Shown here in pieces: positions 41,673-43,919 of a stretch of 43,919 nucleotides of DNA (positions are counted from its first letter, which is position 1; every line of letters starts with the position of its first letter). The DNA comes from a bacterium (GTDB taxonomy: Bacteria > UBA9089 > CG2-30-40-21 > SBAY01). The stretch is taken from assembly GCA_040757115.1 (NCBI GenBank), contig JBFLYA010000005.1, positions 1-43,919 on the forward strand. The letters run 5' to 3'. The notes beneath the pieces were generated by a model that saw nothing but the letters and a program-made list of their open reading frames with translations, had not been told where the DNA came from and searched no databases. Made by a program: the position numbers and the translations under genes.

Positions 41673-43640
41673 GTGGTTGTAACAACAGAAAAAGAAAAAA
41701 AAGTAGAAAAAAAGATTGATGAGTTAACCGTAGATAAAGCATCGATGGAAATGCTACAAAAAGCTAGAACGGCTAACATTGAGACCGTGTGGGATAGACA
41801 CGAGAAGATGAGTCCGAGGTGTAAATTTGGAGAAGGGGGAATATGTTGTCGTGAATGCGGAAAAGGTCCCTGTCGAATTACGCCTAAGGCACCACAGGGT
41901 GTTTGTGGTGCAGATGACGGTTTGATTGCCGCAAGAAATCTGGCTAAAATGACCGTGGGTGGCTCTGCCGCTCACTCAGACCACGGTCGCGCTGTTGCTG
42001 AAATATTCCTCGCCGCGGCTAAAGGGGAAGCCCCTGGCTACCAGATTAAAGATGAAATAAGACTTCATCAGGTCGCAAAATTATTTGGGATAAACACCGT
42101 AGAAAAGACAAATCAGGAAATTGCCATTGAAGTTGGCGAACTTGCCTTATCAGAATTTGGTAAGCAAGATGACGAATTAACATTCATTAAACGAGCTCCG
42201 GAAAAAAGACAGGAAATCTGGAAAAAACTGGGGATTGTCCCAGGAGGTATAGACCGCGAGGTAGTTTATCTAATGCATCAGATTCATACCGGCGTAAGTG
42301 ATGATGTTGAGGATATTTCTTTAGCCAATTTCAGGTGTAGTCTGGCAGATGGTTGGGGAGGGTCAATGATTGCGACTGAACTTCAAGATGTCCTTTTTGG
42401 TGCCCCTGTCCCCGTGAGGTCACGGGCCAACCTGGGTGTGCTTAAAGAAGATGAGGTAAATATCATTGTTCATGGACATGAACCGATATTATCTGAACTG
42501 GTCGTTGCCGTTTCTTCAGAGCCAGAAATGATTCAATTAGCAAAAGAGCAAGGAGCAAAAGGTATAAATATTGCAGGAATGTGTTGCACGGCAAATGAAA
42601 TCCTTATGCGACACGGCATTCTGCTTGCAGGTAATTTCTTACAACAAGAACTGGCAATTATGACTGGCGCGGTGGAGGCGATGATTGTGGATGTCCAATG
42701 TATTATGCAATCCCTGACTCCGGTTGCCTCCTGTTTTCATACCAAAATAATTACCACCTCAAAAAAGGCAAAAATTCCAGGTGCAATCCATATCGAGTTT
42801 GATGAACACGATGCCATAAATACCGCAAAAGAGATTGTTAAACGGGCTGTCTTGAATTTCAAAAATCGCAAAAAAGATGTCGTTATCCCAAAACAATCTA
42901 TGGAATTAATTGCCGGCTTTACCCATGAATATGTCAATTATATGCTTGGTGGAAGGTTTCGGGCTTCTTACCGCCCACTTAATGACAATGTTATCAATGG
43001 TCGGATAAAAGGTGTGGTTGGAATTGTGGGATGTAATAATCCAAAGGTGAAATATGATGCGGTGCATCTTGAAGTTACCAGAGAACTTATTGCCAATGAT
43101 ATTTTAGTTGTGCAGACAGGCTGTGCGGCGATAGCCTGTGCTAAGGAAGGATTATTATTACCAGAGGCCGCGGTGAAATATGCGGGTAAGGGATTAGCTG
43201 AGGTCTGTGAGGCAGTTGGTATGCCACCTGTGCTCCATTGTGGTTCCTGTGTGGATAATTCCCGCATCCTTATTGCCTGCACCGAAATGGTTCGTGAAGG
43301 TGGACTTGGGAATGATATTTCAGAATTACCTGTAGTTGGAATCGCACCAGAATGGATGTCCGAAAAGGCAATCGCCATTGGGCATTATGTTGTTGCCTCT
43401 GGAATTTTTACCATATTTGGCGTCACCTATCCTGTCATTGGCAGTGAATCAGCAAAAAAGATGGTTTTTGAGAAATATGGCGAGCTTGTCGATGGCAAAT
43501 TTGCTTTAGCCGTTACTCCATCAGAGATTGTCAATCTCACGATTGACCACATCAATAAAAAACGCAAGGCACTTGGAATTGATAAACCCAAAGAAAGAAT
43601 ATTGTATGATATGGAGATGAGACGAGAGCTTAAGTTTTAG
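41673..43640 (+). CDS. cooS: Ni-dependent carbon monoxide dehydrogenase catalytic subunit (CooS/AcsA)
   Basis: A 655-residue enzyme, close to the 620-675 of the family, reducing CO2 to CO for acetyl-CoA synthesis (or the reverse). D/B-cluster cysteines: C50, C58, C59, C62, C67, C78. His101/His104 lie in AAHSDHGR on the proton path. C-cluster ligands are all present: His267 in HGHEP, Cys304/305 in GMCCTANE, Cys343 in VDVQC, Cys454 in VGCNN, Cys484 in TGCAAIAC, Cys526 in CGSCVD, with Lys in EWMSEKAIA. Start GTG 41673 follows GGAGG by 8 bp; a TTG start five codons upstream would overlap that site. It follows the CdhD-fusion gene on the same strand after a repeat-filled gap. Confidence 0.95.
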   Translation: MVVTTEKEKKVEKKIDELTVDKASMEMLQKARTANIETVWDRHEKMSPRCKFGEGGICCRECGKGPCRITPKAPQGVCGADDGLIAARNLAKMTVGGSAAHSDHGRAVAEIFLAAAKGEAPGYQIKDEIRLHQVAKLFGINTVEKTNQEIAIEVGELALSEFGKQDDELTFIKRAPEKRQEIWKKLGIVPGGIDREVVYLMHQIHTGVSDDVEDISLANFRCSLADGWGGSMIATELQDVLFGAPVPVRSRANLGVLKEDEVNIIVHGHEPILSELVVAVSSEPEMIQLAKEQGAKGINIAGMCCTANEILMRHGILLAGNFLQQELAIMTGAVEAMIVDVQCIMQSLTPVASCFHTKIITTSKKAKIPGAIHIEFDEHDAINTAKEIVKRAVLNFKNRKKDVVIPKQSMELIAGFTHEYVNYMLGGRFRASYRPLNDNVINGRIKGVVGIVGCNNPKVKYDAVHLEVTRELIANDILVVQTGCAAIACAKEGLLLPEAAVKYAGKGLAEVCEAVGMPPVLHCGSCVDNSRILIACTEMVREGGLGNDISELPVVGIAPEWMSEKAIAIGHYVVASGIFTIFGVTYPVIGSESAKKMVFEKYGELVDGKFALAVTPSEIVNLTIDHINKKRKALGIDKPKERILYDMEMRRELKF

Positions 43641-43919
43641 TAAAGGGGGCTTTGGGGTCAGACCTCGAAAGCAGAATTAATCAAATTAAGTACCTGTTTA
43701 GCGTGGTCAGAGAACATGAAGGAAAAGTATCGAGTTATTACAAAACTATTTGAAATACAATAAGTTTTGTAATACAAAATTAAAAATTAAATATTAGTAA
43801 CCGTTCAGGCTATATATCAAAAGTGTAAGAAAGGGGATAAGGAGATAAGAGTGATATGGAGATAAGATAATAGAAATAGATTGAAATTTATAGAAATAGG
43901 TAGAAATTGATTGTGGAAA
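43641..43919. other. Gene-free end of window: hairpin, orphan element terminus and repetitive words
   Basis: TTACAAAACT (43738-43747) and AGTTTTGTAA (43763-43772) make a perfect 10-bp stem, possibly a terminator-like or element-derived structure. An orphan GTAACCGTTCA lies at 43797-43807. The last 100 bases are AGATAAG/AGAAATAG-rich words. A 15-codon frame at 43714 (MKEKYRVITKLFEIQ) may be a transposase start fragment. Nothing else is seen. Confidence 0.4.

Noticed and set aside
43714-43761. MKEKYRVITKLFEIQ, similar in flavour to the start of some IS transposases
   Set aside because: Only 15 codons before a stop, no inverted ends nearby; too little to call.

Overview
The window looks like a piece of a low-GC, Gram-negative, anaerobic bacterium, probably from an uncultured candidate phylum; the repeat-laden intergenic DNA and gene mix recall Desantisbacteria or Omnitrophota, but nothing here fixes the taxon. 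An LpxL-type acyltransferase and several lipobox proteins argue for an outer membrane. MetF, a CdhD/AcsD corrinoid-protein subunit and a complete Ni-CO dehydrogenase (CooS/AcsA) point to the Wood-Ljungdahl pathway. Clear sigma70-type promoters (TTGACA, 17 bp, TATAAT-like) recur.

Layout: 1-2.4 kb, an IS630 transposase tail and a minus-strand metF-lpxL pair behind a consensus promoter. 2.4-6 kb, an accessory strip: a nested MITE, a HepT remnant, a GxxExxY gene, a candidate structured RNA, a coiled-coil membrane protein, a MazEF-type pair and several repeats. 6-9 kb, a minus-strand group of envelope proteins (Tad-like anchor, GYF_2 lipoprotein, Tad-like anchor fused to a PQQ-type propeller), divergent from rny-ymdB (9.3-11.7 kb). 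12-13.2 kb, two small genes among repeats. 13.6-23.7 kb, a plus-strand cluster of exported proteins: a 1,493-residue beta-helix protein with an internal tandem duplication, an FG-GAP-like protein, a HEAT protein, an Amidase_6 multidomain protein and a second beta-helix protein. 23.7-27.4 kb, broken GxxExxY, a HEPN-like protein, a helical-repeat protein, tRNA-Cys and mazG. 27.7-34.9 kb, minus-strand SurA-like lipoprotein, class III cyclase, leuA, a Zn/Mn-type ABC transporter pair and two lipoproteins. 35-38.4 kb, an HD-nSTAND-HEAT protein. 38.5-43.6 kb, a CdhD-CODH-like fusion followed by CooS.

Two things stand out. First, the HD-STAND-HEAT protein has the tripartite layout of STAND immune/signalling ATPases (effector, switch, repeat sensor). 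Second, most intergenic gaps are filled by inverted-repeat modules. One family shares the outer terminus GTAAC-N-GTTCA; two copies have exact 8-bp target duplications, copies tend to lie exactly at stop codons, and several carry decayed pieces of GxxExxY genes. A separate short hairpin with a possible micro-ORF recurs five times with compensatory stem changes. The CdhD fusion is also unusual: its CODH half keeps the FeS-cluster cysteines near its start but has lost about half of the Ni-site ligands.
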